Source: Martelella endophytica (GTDB taxonomy: Bacteria > Pseudomonadota > Alphaproteobacteria > Rhizobiales > Rhizobiaceae). From it: a DNA stretch of 64,000 bases. The position numbers and the translations under genes were made by a program. Positions 1 to 9,144 of this stretch are shown piece after piece. Numbering within the stretch: the first letter of the stretch is position 1; every line of letters begins with the position of its first letter. A model generated the notes under the pieces. That model was given only the letters and a program-made list of their open reading frames with translations. It did not search any database and was not told the origin of the DNA. The stretch is taken from assembly GCF_000960975.1 (NCBI RefSeq), contig NZ_CP010803.1, forward strand, positions 2,011,944 to 2,075,943, given 5' to 3'.

Positions 1-547
1 TGATCTCATCCACCTGGACGACCGAGTTGGCTTCGCCTGGATTATAGATGACGCCGATGGTCTTGACGTCCGGAACGAGCTTCTGGATCAGCTCCAGTGC
101 CGGCTTCGGCGGCTGCTTGTCGGAGGTGCCGGTGATGTTGGCTTCCGGCGCTTCGGGGCTCTCGATCAGGCCGGCGGCGACCGGGTCGGTCACGGCGGCG
201 AAGACGACGGGGGCATCGCCCATGGCGTTCTTCAGCGCCTGCGCCGACGGGGTCGAGATGCCGACGGAAACGTCGGGCTTGATGCCGGCGAATTCATCGG
301 CGATCTGCGTCTGCGTGGTCATGTTGCCCTGGGCGGAGCGGGCGACGACCTTCAGGTTCTCGCCTTCCGTGTAGCCCTTTTCGGCGAGGCTTTCGACGAT
401 GCCTTCGCGTACGGCGTCAAGCGCGGGGTGTTCCACGATATAGGTGATGGCAACGGTCTTGGTATCCTGCGCCACGACTGGCGCGGCAAAGCCGGCAAGC
501 GCAGCCATGGCGGCGGTGGCCAGCACCGCTGTCTTCAACTTGAGCAT
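1..547 (-). CDS. ABC transporter substrate-binding protein, TrpX/ABC_sub_bind type (partial, 3' end outside window)
   Basis: Periplasmic binding protein that would deliver a small solute, often an amino acid-like or other unidentified ligand, to an ABC importer. The first 22-24 residues form a Sec signal peptide (Met-Leu-Lys, hydrophobic core, Ala-rich site before AQD). The mature part has the features of the PF04392 family: a TYIVEHPALDAVREGI segment, PDVSVGISTPSAQALK, PVVFAAVTDPVAAGLI and an NITGTSDKQP turn. About 182 codons are visible and the family is usually about 320 residues, so roughly the C-terminal lobe is missing beyond position 1. Permease and ATPase genes would be expected to the left. 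The ligand cannot be told from the sequence. Confidence 0.85.
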   Translation of the reverse strand, partial: MLKLKTAVLATAAMAALAGFAAPVVAQDTKTVAITYIVEHPALDAVREGIVESLAEKGYTEGENLKVVARSAQGNMTTQTQIADEFAGIKPDVSVGISTPSAQALKNAMGDAPVVFAAVTDPVAAGLIESPEAPEANITGTSDKQPPKPALELIQKLVPDVKTIGVIYNPGEANSVVQVDEI

Positions 548-734
548 TTCGAAACCCCCTGTCAGGATTGTTCTTCACGCGGAATAATCGCGTCGGCAGT
601 TTGGACCGCCGTAAAGCCCCGGTCAACGCCGCGGGTTGCGGGTTGAACACATTTTCGCCCTGCTTTCGGGTTTGCCAAATGGCCGGCGCGCCGGTAACAC
701 GACAATAACCAAGTTTCTATGGAGCCAAGGCACG

Positions 735-1436
735 ATGGGCGAGGGCGAAATCAGGTTGGAACAGGGCTGGCGCGAGAAGCTGAAGCCGGAATTCGAGAGT
801 GCCTATATGGCCTCCCTGAAGTCGTTTCTGGTGGACGAAAAGCGCGCCGGACAGACGGTTTTTCCCAAGGGCAACGAATATTTCCGCGCGCTCGACCTGA
901 CGCCGCTCGATCAGGTCAGGGTGGTCATTCTCGGTCAGGATCCCTATCACGGACCGGGGCAGGCGCATGGCCTCTGCTTTTCCGTTCGGCCCGGCGTGCG
1001 CACACCGCCGTCGCTCGTCAATATCTACAAGGAACTCGCCACCGATGTCGGCTTCCAGAAGGTCAATCACGGCTTTCTGGAGCATTGGGCGAAGCAGGGC
1101 GTGCTGCTGCTGAACTCGGTGCTCACCGTCCGGCAGGCCGCCGCCGCATCGCATCGCGGCAAGGGCTGGGAAGAGTTTACCGATGCCGTCATCCGCACCG
1201 TCAACGAGGAATGCCCGCATGTGGTCTTCATCCTCTGGGGCGCCTATGCGCAGAAGAAGGCCAGTTTTGTCGATCGAAACCGGCATCTGGTGCTGAAGGC
1301 GCCGCATCCTTCGCCGCTCTCCGCGCATAACGGCTTTTTCGGCAGCCGGCCGTTTTCCAAGGCCAACCAGTTTCTGCTGGAGCAGGGCATGGAGCCGATC
1401 GACTGGCAGCTTCCGCAGGATCCTGAAGATAGCTGA
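735..1436 (+). CDS. ung: uracil-DNA glycosylase, family 1
   Basis: Removes uracil from DNA to start base-excision repair. Family-1 motifs are intact: GQDPYH at residues 67-72 with the catalytic Asp69, and the HPSPLS leucine-loop region at 191-196 with the conserved His. Length is 233 residues, usual for Ung. I chose the ATG at 735 because the open frame upstream (from 636) encodes no Ung-like sequence and MGEGEIRLEQGWREKL is where homology should begin. It stands alone, diverging from the ABC binding protein and followed after about 57 bases by an aldehyde dehydrogenase gene. Confidence 0.96.
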   Translation: MGEGEIRLEQGWREKLKPEFESAYMASLKSFLVDEKRAGQTVFPKGNEYFRALDLTPLDQVRVVILGQDPYHGPGQAHGLCFSVRPGVRTPPSLVNIYKELATDVGFQKVNHGFLEHWAKQGVLLLNSVLTVRQAAAASHRGKGWEEFTDAVIRTVNEECPHVVFILWGAYAQKKASFVDRNRHLVLKAPHPSPLSAHNGFFGSRPFSKANQFLLEQGMEPIDWQLPQDPEDS

Positions 1437-1493
1437 AGTCATTGCCCTTTCAGCGCCGATGCCCCATTTGAGCTAAAACACTGCGAGGACGCC

Positions 1494-2921
1494 ATGAGCA
1501 ACCATCAGAAATTCTTCATCGACGGCAAGTGGGTCGCGCCGACCGGGGACAAGACGCTCGATGTCATCAATCCGGCAACGGAGGAAGCCTTTACCGCGAT
1601 CGCGCTTGGCAATGCGACCGACGTCGAAAAGGCGGTGATGGCGGCGCGGGGGGCCTTCGACAGCTTCTCGCGCACCACGCGCGAGGAGCGGATGGCGCTG
1701 CTTCAGCGCATCATCGAATGCTATCTGGCGCGCGAGGACGATCTTGTCGAAGCGGTCAGCAACGAAATGGGCGCACCGCTCGCCTTTGCCCGTGAGAACC
1801 AGGTGCCTGTCGGCGCCTCGCATCTGAAATCCACCCTGGAAGCGCTTGCCACATTCGAATTCGAGGAAGTGCGCAACAAGGGACTGATCGTGCGCGAGCC
1901 GATCGGTGTCTGCGCGCTGATCACGCCGTGGAACTGGCCGCTGAACCAGATCTGCGCCAAGGTCGCGCCGGCGATCGCGACGGGATGCACCATGGTGCTG
2001 AAACCCTCCGAGATCGCGCCTGTCTCCGGCATCATCTTCGCCGAGATCATGGAGGAAGCCGGCGTCCCCGCCGGTGTCTTCAACCTCGTCAATGGTACCG
2101 GGCCGGATGTTGGCCAGGTCATGGCGGGCCACCCCGAGGTCGACATGGTGTCGTTCACCGGCTCGACGCGCGCCGGCATCATCGTGGCGAAGACTGCGGC
2201 CGACACGGTCAAGCGCGTCTGCCAGGAACTCGGTGGCAAGTCGCCGAACATCATCCTCGATGATGCCGACCTCGAAAAGGCTGTCGCCCACGGCGTGCGC
2301 AACTGCTTCGACAATTCGGGCCAGTCCTGCGATGCGCCGACCCGCATGCTGGTGCCGGAGGGCAAGCATGATGCAGCCCTTGAAATCGCCAGGGTCACGG
2401 CCGAGAGCCTGAAGACCGGCGATCCCCGCGCCGAGGGTACCGATCTCGGCCCGGTCGTCAGCAAGGTCCAGTACGACAAGATTCAGGGCCTTATCGAGGC
2501 TGCGATCGCGGAAGGCGCGACGCTCGTCACCGGCGGTCCCGGCCTGCCGGAGGGGCTCAGTCGGGGCTACTACATTCGTCCGACCGTGTTCGGCAATGTC
2601 GACAACGAAATGACCATCGCACGACAGGAGGTCTTCGGTCCGGTGCTGTCGATCCTGCCCTACGCCAACGAGGAGCAGGCGATCGCGATCGCCAACGACA
2701 CCGAATATGGCCTCGGCGCCTATGTCCAGTCCGGTTCGCTCGATCACGCCCGCGCCGTCGCGAAGCGGATCCGCGCCGGCAATGTCTCGATCAACGGACC
2801 GACATGGGACACGGCCATTCCCTTCGGCGGCTACAAGCAATCCGGCAACGGACGCGAATTTGCCGACTGGGGCATGCACGATTTTCTGGAAATCAAGGGG
2901 ATACGCGGCTACACGGCTTAA
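1494..2921 (+). CDS. NAD(P)-dependent aldehyde dehydrogenase
   Basis: Oxidises an aldehyde to its carboxylic acid. The 475-residue protein has the whole ALDH fold: PWNWP at 145-149, a Rossmann FTGSTRAG turn near 221-228, the general base Glu245 in ELGGK, and the nucleophile Cys279 in GQSC. GAGGA lies 4 bases before the ATG. Two small genes follow in the same direction, a RidA protein and a GlcG-like protein. RidA removes reactive enamine/imine intermediates, so a catabolic aldehyde pathway is plausible, but the substrate is not known. It resembles the broad-specificity betaine/vanillin-type ALDH group; no residue seen fixes the substrate. Confidence 0.92.
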   Translation: MSNHQKFFIDGKWVAPTGDKTLDVINPATEEAFTAIALGNATDVEKAVMAARGAFDSFSRTTREERMALLQRIIECYLAREDDLVEAVSNEMGAPLAFARENQVPVGASHLKSTLEALATFEFEEVRNKGLIVREPIGVCALITPWNWPLNQICAKVAPAIATGCTMVLKPSEIAPVSGIIFAEIMEEAGVPAGVFNLVNGTGPDVGQVMAGHPEVDMVSFTGSTRAGIIVAKTAADTVKRVCQELGGKSPNIILDDADLEKAVAHGVRNCFDNSGQSCDAPTRMLVPEGKHDAALEIARVTAESLKTGDPRAEGTDLGPVVSKVQYDKIQGLIEAAIAEGATLVTGGPGLPEGLSRGYYIRPTVFGNVDNEMTIARQEVFGPVLSILPYANEEQAIAIANDTEYGLGAYVQSGSLDHARAVAKRIRAGNVSINGPTWDTAIPFGGYKQSGNGREFADWGMHDFLEIKGIRGYTA

Positions 2922-3036
2922 AAACCGTGTCCGATCCGCTACAGTGGCCGCGCCCGGCGCCGCAAGGCTGCCGGGTCAGGCTTGACAGCCGGGCCGAAGA
3001 GAAGCCATGCGTCCCCAACCTTGCGGAGGCTACACC

Positions 3037-3426
3037 ATGAAGAAGATCATCAATCCGGCGGGCCTGCGCCGTCCCTTCAGCAACAGCAGCCACGGCGTCT
3101 ACGTGCCGCCGGGTGCCGGGCTTCTGGTCATCTCCGGTCAGGTCGGCATCGGCCCGGACGATGTCATCCCGCGCTCGGTCAAGGCGCAGGCGGAACTCTG
3201 TTTCGAGACGATCGGCAAGATCCTCGCCGAAGCCGGAATGGGCTTCGAGGACATCATCCGCGTCAACGGCTACGTCACCATGCGCGAGGATATCCCCGCC
3301 TATCTCGAGGTGCGCGACCGCTATGTCGGGGACCCGATGCCGGTCTCGACCCAGCTCATCGTCAGCGGCTTCACCCGCGCCGAATTCCTGGTCGAGGTCG
3401 AGGTGACGGCGGCAAAGGCGGCCTGA
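3037..3426 (+). CDS. RidA family (YjgF/YER057c/UK114) enamine/imine deaminase-like protein
   Basis: 129-residue protein of the RidA superfamily, small trimeric proteins that hydrolyse reactive enamines and imines or act on related intermediates. Visible family features are the SGQVGIGPDD strand-loop, the amphipathic helix QAELCFETIGKILAEAG, a VNGYVTMREDIPAYLEV segment and a C-terminal VEVEVTA strand. The ATG at 3037 is preferred over one at 3007 because GCGGAGG lies 7 bases upstream. The Arg normally in the C-terminal active-site strand is not obvious here (FTRAEFLVEVE is present), so deaminase activity is not assured. Placed 115 bases after the aldehyde dehydrogenase and 41 before the GlcG-like gene. 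Confidence 0.85.
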   Translation: MKKIINPAGLRRPFSNSSHGVYVPPGAGLLVISGQVGIGPDDVIPRSVKAQAELCFETIGKILAEAGMGFEDIIRVNGYVTMREDIPAYLEVRDRYVGDPMPVSTQLIVSGFTRAEFLVEVEVTAAKAA

Positions 3427-3467
3427 GGGCCGGCTGAATGATCCGGACGACGACAAGGACACTGAGC

Positions 3468-3896
3468 ATGAAAAGCATTGCACTGAAGACCGCGCTCTCG
3501 ATTGCAGAGGCCGGGCTTTCCCACGCTGAAAAATCCGGTTTCAAGCCCATGGCCGTGGTCGTCGTTGACGATGGTGGCCGCCTCGTTGCCTTCATGCGGG
3601 GGGATGGCGCCTCGCCGGGCCGGTTCGAACTGGCGCTCGCCAAGGCCAATGGCTGCGTCATGCTGGGTGTCGGCGGCCGGGCGCTTGCAGCACTCAACGC
3701 TTCCAATCCCGGTGTCGTAACCGCCGCCGGCAACGCCTTCGGCGGCAAGCTGTTTCCGGCGCCGGGCGGCGTTCTGCTGCGCGATGGTCAGGGCGCAATC
3801 ATCGGCGCCGTCGGCGTTTCGGGCGATACGCCTGACAATGACGAAGCCGCCGCCATCGCCGGTATCCGCGCAGCAGGCATCGACTTCCAGCCATAA
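3468..3896 (+). CDS. GlcG/HbpS-family (DUF336) protein
   Basis: 142-residue protein of the heme-binding/GlcG family, of uncertain biochemical role but commonly next to oxidoreductase genes. Characteristic segments are AVVVVDDGGRLVAFMR, the Gly/Pro-rich LFPAPGGVLLRD turn, and GAVGVSGDTPDNDEAAAIAGI near the C-terminus. The ATG at 3468 has AAGGA 8 bases upstream and is preferred to one at 3438. It closes the three-gene aldehyde dehydrogenase/RidA/GlcG group and converges on the GH32 gene with about 50 bases between stops. Confidence 0.85.
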   Translation: MKSIALKTALSIAEAGLSHAEKSGFKPMAVVVVDDGGRLVAFMRGDGASPGRFELALAKANGCVMLGVGGRALAALNASNPGVVTAAGNAFGGKLFPAPGGVLLRDGQGAIIGAVGVSGDTPDNDEAAAIAGIRAAGIDFQP

Positions 3897-3947
3897 AGCG
3901 ACCGCATCCTCGCGGACGTCAGATGTTTCCACCTGACTGCGAAATTC

Positions 3948-5657
3948 CTAAAGCGACAGCCCCCAGACCTTTGCCGTCTTGATCCCGCCGCTGCGAATGC
4001 GCAGCGAGTGGATGGGATCGAAGCCGGCGATGCGCTTGGTGCCGGTCCAGCGGCCGTTGTCGGCGAAGACCTCGACCGAGCCGATGTCGAGGAAGACGCG
4101 GATGTGGCTCGGCTTCGCACCAGGGGCGACGTAGTCCGGGGTCGCGCGTTCGATGTCGTCGAGGTAGATGAGGCGCATGCCTTCTGCATCGACCTTGATC
4201 ACGATCTCGATATTGTTGTGGTAGAGATCGAGCTCGAAGGATTCGTTCGAGCCGTCGAGCTCGATCACGATTTCCGCCTGCCCCGTTTCCAGCGTAATCA
4301 GTTCGCCGGCTGCAAGCTGGGTCTCGTCGATCAGGTGATCGCGCAGCTTTTCCACGCCCTCGATCGGCGGCGTCAGCAAAACGTTGTCGGTCGGATCGTA
4401 GACAAGATTTCTCGGTAGGGTCATCGCCGTCGGAAAATCGATTTCGGGGGCGGCGTCGGCCCAGTTGGCGAGCCAGCCGATGCCGACGGGCGTGCCCTGA
4501 TCGAGGAAGGCCTGGAAGGCATAGTTGTCGGTAACGAAATCTAGCTCCTGCTCGAATTCCGGCGTGAAGGTCGTGCCGTCGAAATGGCCGACGGTTGCCG
4601 ATGTCAGGTTGCGGCGGCCTGTGGCCTCGTCGTGGCTGTGCATCAGGCCGCACATCAGCACCCAGTGAGTGTTGGGGTCTCCCGCCGGGCCGTCGAGCGG
4701 CAGCAGGCAGGGACATTCGATGACCTGTGTGTTGTGCCGGCCTTCCGAATGCAGCACATCGACGAATTCCCAGCCGCCCGCGGCCGTCACGTCGGCGGTC
4801 TGGTAGAGCAGCACGACGCCTTCCTCGTTTCGGCGGCTGCCGAGCAGCATCTTCCAGTAGCCGTCGGGACCGCGGAAGACATACGGGTCGCGGAAATCGA
4901 GCGTCAGGCCCTCAAGCTCCGGGCGATTGTCGATCAGCGGATGCGCCTCGCCGGCGAAAATCAGCGATTGCGACGTCGCCATCATCTGGATTTCGCGCTC
5001 CGGCGCACGGTCCGTGACGGATTCGGTGAAGAACACGCGGATGCCGGCGGAATTGTCGAGCGGAATCGCCGAGCCGGAGAACGCGCCGCCGCGCTTGGCC
5101 GGCCGGTGGCTGAGGTCCTCGGAGGGAAACAGGAAGATCGGCATGTGCCGCCAGTGCAGGAAGTCCTCGGAAATCGCATGGCCCCAGTGCATCGTGTTCC
5201 AGGTGAGGCCGTGCGAATAATGCTGGTAGAACAGGTGAGCGGAGCCGTTGAACCGGCCGAAGCCGTTCGGATCGTTCATCCAGCCGAAGGGCGGGCGGAA
5301 GTGGTAACTGCCGGGCGCCGGCGCCGGCGCATTGGCCGCGTGGGTGCGCAGAACGGTGATGCCTTCCTCCAGCACCTTGGCATCGGTAAACCAGTAGGCG
5401 ACGGATACCGTCGTGGTCTCCGGATCGTAGGCGCATTCCAGTTCGCCGCCATGGGGCACGAAGAACATGCGGAATTCGTATTCCTCGGAATTCTGGACGA
5501 AGATGTTGCCGAACACCTGTTCGTTCAGCGACAAACGCATTTCCGCCGGCGCGTGCGGATGAATTGCCTTCAGCCAGACATGGAGCACGGCGTTGACGGG
5601 CACGTGGCTGCGCAGCTTGCGAAGGCGGGTTTCGTCGGCGGTTTTCTGTTCGGACAT
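3948..5657 (-). CDS. glycoside hydrolase family 32 (beta-fructosidase/levanase/sucrase type) with N-terminal extension
   Basis: Hydrolyses terminal or internal fructosyl bonds of sucrose, inulin, levan or a related fructoside. The GH32 triad is visible: nucleophile Asp129 in WMNDPNG (126-132), transition-state stabiliser Asp257 in RDP (256-258), and acid/base Glu314 in the EC motif. A C-terminal beta-sandwich follows (about 430-569, ending near ASSIGSVEVFADNG-like sequence). No signal peptide is present, so it is probably cytoplasmic. About 120 residues precede the catalytic domain, longer than in common invertases, and look like a small beta-rich domain. No transporter or regulator is adjacent. 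Confidence 0.9.
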   Translation of the reverse strand: MSEQKTADETRLRKLRSHVPVNAVLHVWLKAIHPHAPAEMRLSLNEQVFGNIFVQNSEEYEFRMFFVPHGGELECAYDPETTTVSVAYWFTDAKVLEEGITVLRTHAANAPAPAPGSYHFRPPFGWMNDPNGFGRFNGSAHLFYQHYSHGLTWNTMHWGHAISEDFLHWRHMPIFLFPSEDLSHRPAKRGGAFSGSAIPLDNSAGIRVFFTESVTDRAPEREIQMMATSQSLIFAGEAHPLIDNRPELEGLTLDFRDPYVFRGPDGYWKMLLGSRRNEEGVVLLYQTADVTAAGGWEFVDVLHSEGRHNTQVIECPCLLPLDGPAGDPNTHWVLMCGLMHSHDEATGRRNLTSATVGHFDGTTFTPEFEQELDFVTDNYAFQAFLDQGTPVGIGWLANWADAAPEIDFPTAMTLPRNLVYDPTDNVLLTPPIEGVEKLRDHLIDETQLAAGELITLETGQAEIVIELDGSNESFELDLYHNNIEIVIKVDAEGMRLIYLDDIERATPDYVAPGAKPSHIRVFLDIGSVEVFADNGRWTGTKRIAGFDPIHSLRIRSGGIKTAKVWGLSL

Positions 5658-5907
5658 GCGTTTTCGTTCCTTCCCGCAAAGGATTTCATCAGTGCTCTGT
5701 TTGGCGGCCGCTCCCGCCCAAAGGTGCTCCTAGACCTAATGCGACAGACGAGGATGTAAAGGGCGCGGGCGGCTCTTGGCTGTCTTTTTGGCGCGCATGG
5801 TGAAGGATGCGCCGCCGCCGCGAAGGGTGAAGCTTGATCCGGGCTTTTGTCCGGGGTAACGAATTGCGGCTCTCTGCGCTGCTGCGGAGCCCACGGGAGA
5901 TGCACCA

Positions 5908-6650
5908 ATGTCCCAATTCCAGTCCTATGTCATCTGCACCTCGCCGCGCAGCGGCAGCACGCTCTTGTGTCGGCTCCTGGCAGCGACCGGCGTGTCCGGC
6001 AATCCCGGCTCGCATTTCCACCGACCGGACATTGAAGCGTGGCTGCGTTCATTCGGGCTGGAGCGGATCTATGGCGAGAGTTCCGCATCTTGGAAGCGGC
6101 GAAGGCAAAGGGCCGTCTCGATACCGGCATGTTCGGCCTTCGGATGCAGCGCGGAAGCTTTCCATTCTTCATCAGCCGGCTTGGCGTGATGTTTCCGGAT
6201 GCGGCGAGCGAACGGGCGCGCATTGAGGCCGCCTTCGGACCGACGCTGTTCATCCACCTGACGCGCCTCGACAAGGTGGAGCAGGCCGTATCCTGCGAGC
6301 GTGCCCGGCAGACCGGACTGTGGCACCGGGCGCAGGACGGCAGCGACATCGAGCGGCTGGAGCCCGTTTCTGTCGCCGGCTATGACGGTGACGTGCTGCG
6401 CGCGCAGTATGACGAGTTTGTTGCTTTTGACCGGGCCTGGGAGGCCTGGTTTGCGGCGGAGGGTATCGTTCCCTACCGCATCACCTATGAGGCGCTTTCG
6501 GCCGCGCCTGCCGAAGCGCTCGCCGATCTCCTGGCGGCGCTCGGCCTGTCGCGCAGTCACGCCGAGGGGATGAAGCCGGATATCGCCAAGCTTGCCGATG
6601 CCACGAGCGGCGAGTGGATTGCGCGCTTTCGGGCGGAAAACGGGCTCTGA
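5908..6650 (+). pseudogene. Stf0-family (NodH-like) sulfotransferase, frameshifted
   Basis: Two overlapping reading frames together give one Stf0 sulfotransferase. The first (from the ATG at 5908, with GGGAGA upstream) has the PAPS-binding CTSPRSGSTLL loop and a SHFHRPDIEAWLRSFGLER segment. The second (in frame from about 6075 to the stop at 6650) has TGMFGLRMQRGSFPFF, FIHLTRLDKVEQAVS, QTGLWH and the C-terminal KLADATSGEWIARFR. The frame changes between about 6055 and 6085, consistent with one missing base. Such enzymes transfer sulfate to glycolipids or polysaccharides. Everything else is conserved, so the lesion is recent or a sequencing error. It converges on a DMT transporter gene. Confidence 0.82.
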
Positions 6651-6689
6651 TCAGGCCCCCGTCAGGTCCCTATCAGGCCCCTATCAGGC
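6651..6689. repeat. 11-bp tandem repeat, about 3.5 copies
   Basis: Units TCAGGCCCCCG, TCAGGTCCCTA and TCAGGCCCCTA follow one another, then a partial TCAGGC. The array starts at the stop of the sulfotransferase frame (TGA 6648-6650) and its last partial unit contains the stop codon of the opposing DMT transporter gene (6684-6686). Confidence 0.85.
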
Positions 6690-7574
6690 TTTGTGCGGCT
6701 TGCCGAACTCGGCGATCGCAATACCGCCGACGGCAAGCGCCAGGGCGACCGCATGGAAGCCGCCGAAGTGCTCGTCGAGCAGCAAGACCGCAAGCACTGT
6801 GCCAAAGACCGGGATCAGGTTGATGAACAGGCCCGCGCGGTTCGGGCCGATGATCTCGACGCCGCGGATGAAGAAGGCCTGCGAGATCAGCGATGGGAAC
6901 AGGGCGGTATAAAGCACGACGCCGATGCCGACCGGGTCATGCGGCAGGATCGAGTTCCCCGCGACCGCCTCGCCGATGGTCAGCGGGATCGAGGCAACGA
7001 ACGAGCCTGCACAGAACGACATCACCATGACCCGCCAGTTGAGCGGCGGCTTCCAGCGCAGGGCGACGGTGTAGCCGGCATAGCAGAGTGCTGCGAGCAG
7101 GCTCAGCACGTCGCCGGTGTGAATGTCGAGCTGCAGCAGCTTTGCGAGATTGCCTTGCGAGACGACGACGGCGACGCCGACAAGCGTCACCAGAAAGCCC
7201 ACGAGCTGCAGCATCGTCGAGCGCACCCGGAACAGCGCGAAATTGATGACGACGATGAACAGCGGCAGGATTGCCTGCACGATAGAGACGTTGACGGCGG
7301 AGGTGAGCTTCAGCGCCGAGTAGAGGAAGGCGTTGTAGGCGCAATAGCCGACGGCGCCGAAGGCGAAGACAAGCAGCCAGTTGCTGCGGATCGTGGACCA
7401 ATCGCGGCGGACCTGTGGCAACGACAAAAGCCCGATGACGAGCGCCGCGATACCCCAGCGAAGCGAATTCAGCACCATTGGCGACACATGACCCACAGCA
7501 AGTTTGCCCGCCGTCAGATTTCCGCCCCAAAGGAATGTGGTGATGGTCAAAAGCAGATAGGCCTGCCATCGCAT
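6684..7574 (-). CDS. DMT superfamily (EamA) transporter
   Basis: 296-residue integral membrane protein with ten predicted hydrophobic helices in two EamA repeats: TTFLWGGNLTAGKLA opens the first and SLLAALCYAGYTVALRW the second. EamA proteins export amino acids, nucleotide-related compounds or other metabolites. The ATG at 7572-7574 (MRWQAYLL) begins directly at the first helix, so the longer frame reaching 7712 is probably untranslated. It diverges from purA over about 209 bases. The substrate is unknown. Confidence 0.88.
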   Translation of the reverse strand: MRWQAYLLLTITTFLWGGNLTAGKLAVGHVSPMVLNSLRWGIAALVIGLLSLPQVRRDWSTIRSNWLLVFAFGAVGYCAYNAFLYSALKLTSAVNVSIVQAILPLFIVVINFALFRVRSTMLQLVGFLVTLVGVAVVVSQGNLAKLLQLDIHTGDVLSLLAALCYAGYTVALRWKPPLNWRVMVMSFCAGSFVASIPLTIGEAVAGNSILPHDPVGIGVVLYTALFPSLISQAFFIRGVEIIGPNRAGLFINLIPVFGTVLAVLLLDEHFGGFHAVALALAVGGIAIAEFGKPHKA

Positions 7575-7783
7575 GGCGATTCGTCCCTGTTCTGTTTCAC
7601 CCGCATATTCGGTAACGCAGGGATGATGAAAATGCGAATGCAGACCGCATAATCCGTTCGAACCGCGTTTGTCACGAGAAAATTTGGGGCGACAGCGCGT
7701 GGGGGATCGCATTATCCAGATGGGATCGCTATAGATGCTGCGGCCCTTTGGGGCGTGGTATCGGAATTCTTTAGGTAGGTAAG

Positions 7784-9082
<1,299 letters not shown>

Positions 9083-9144
9083 CAGGAAATGCGAGTATTG
9101 TAGCGGGAGCGGCCCCGCGTCGGCCCGCACAATAGGGGTAATAT

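Noticed and set aside
1473..2879. 468-codon frame on the minus strand opposite the aldehyde dehydrogenase
   Set aside because: Arg/Asp/Gly/His-rich shadow of a high-GC gene; no RBS, no family; the plus-strand gene has complete ALDH motifs.
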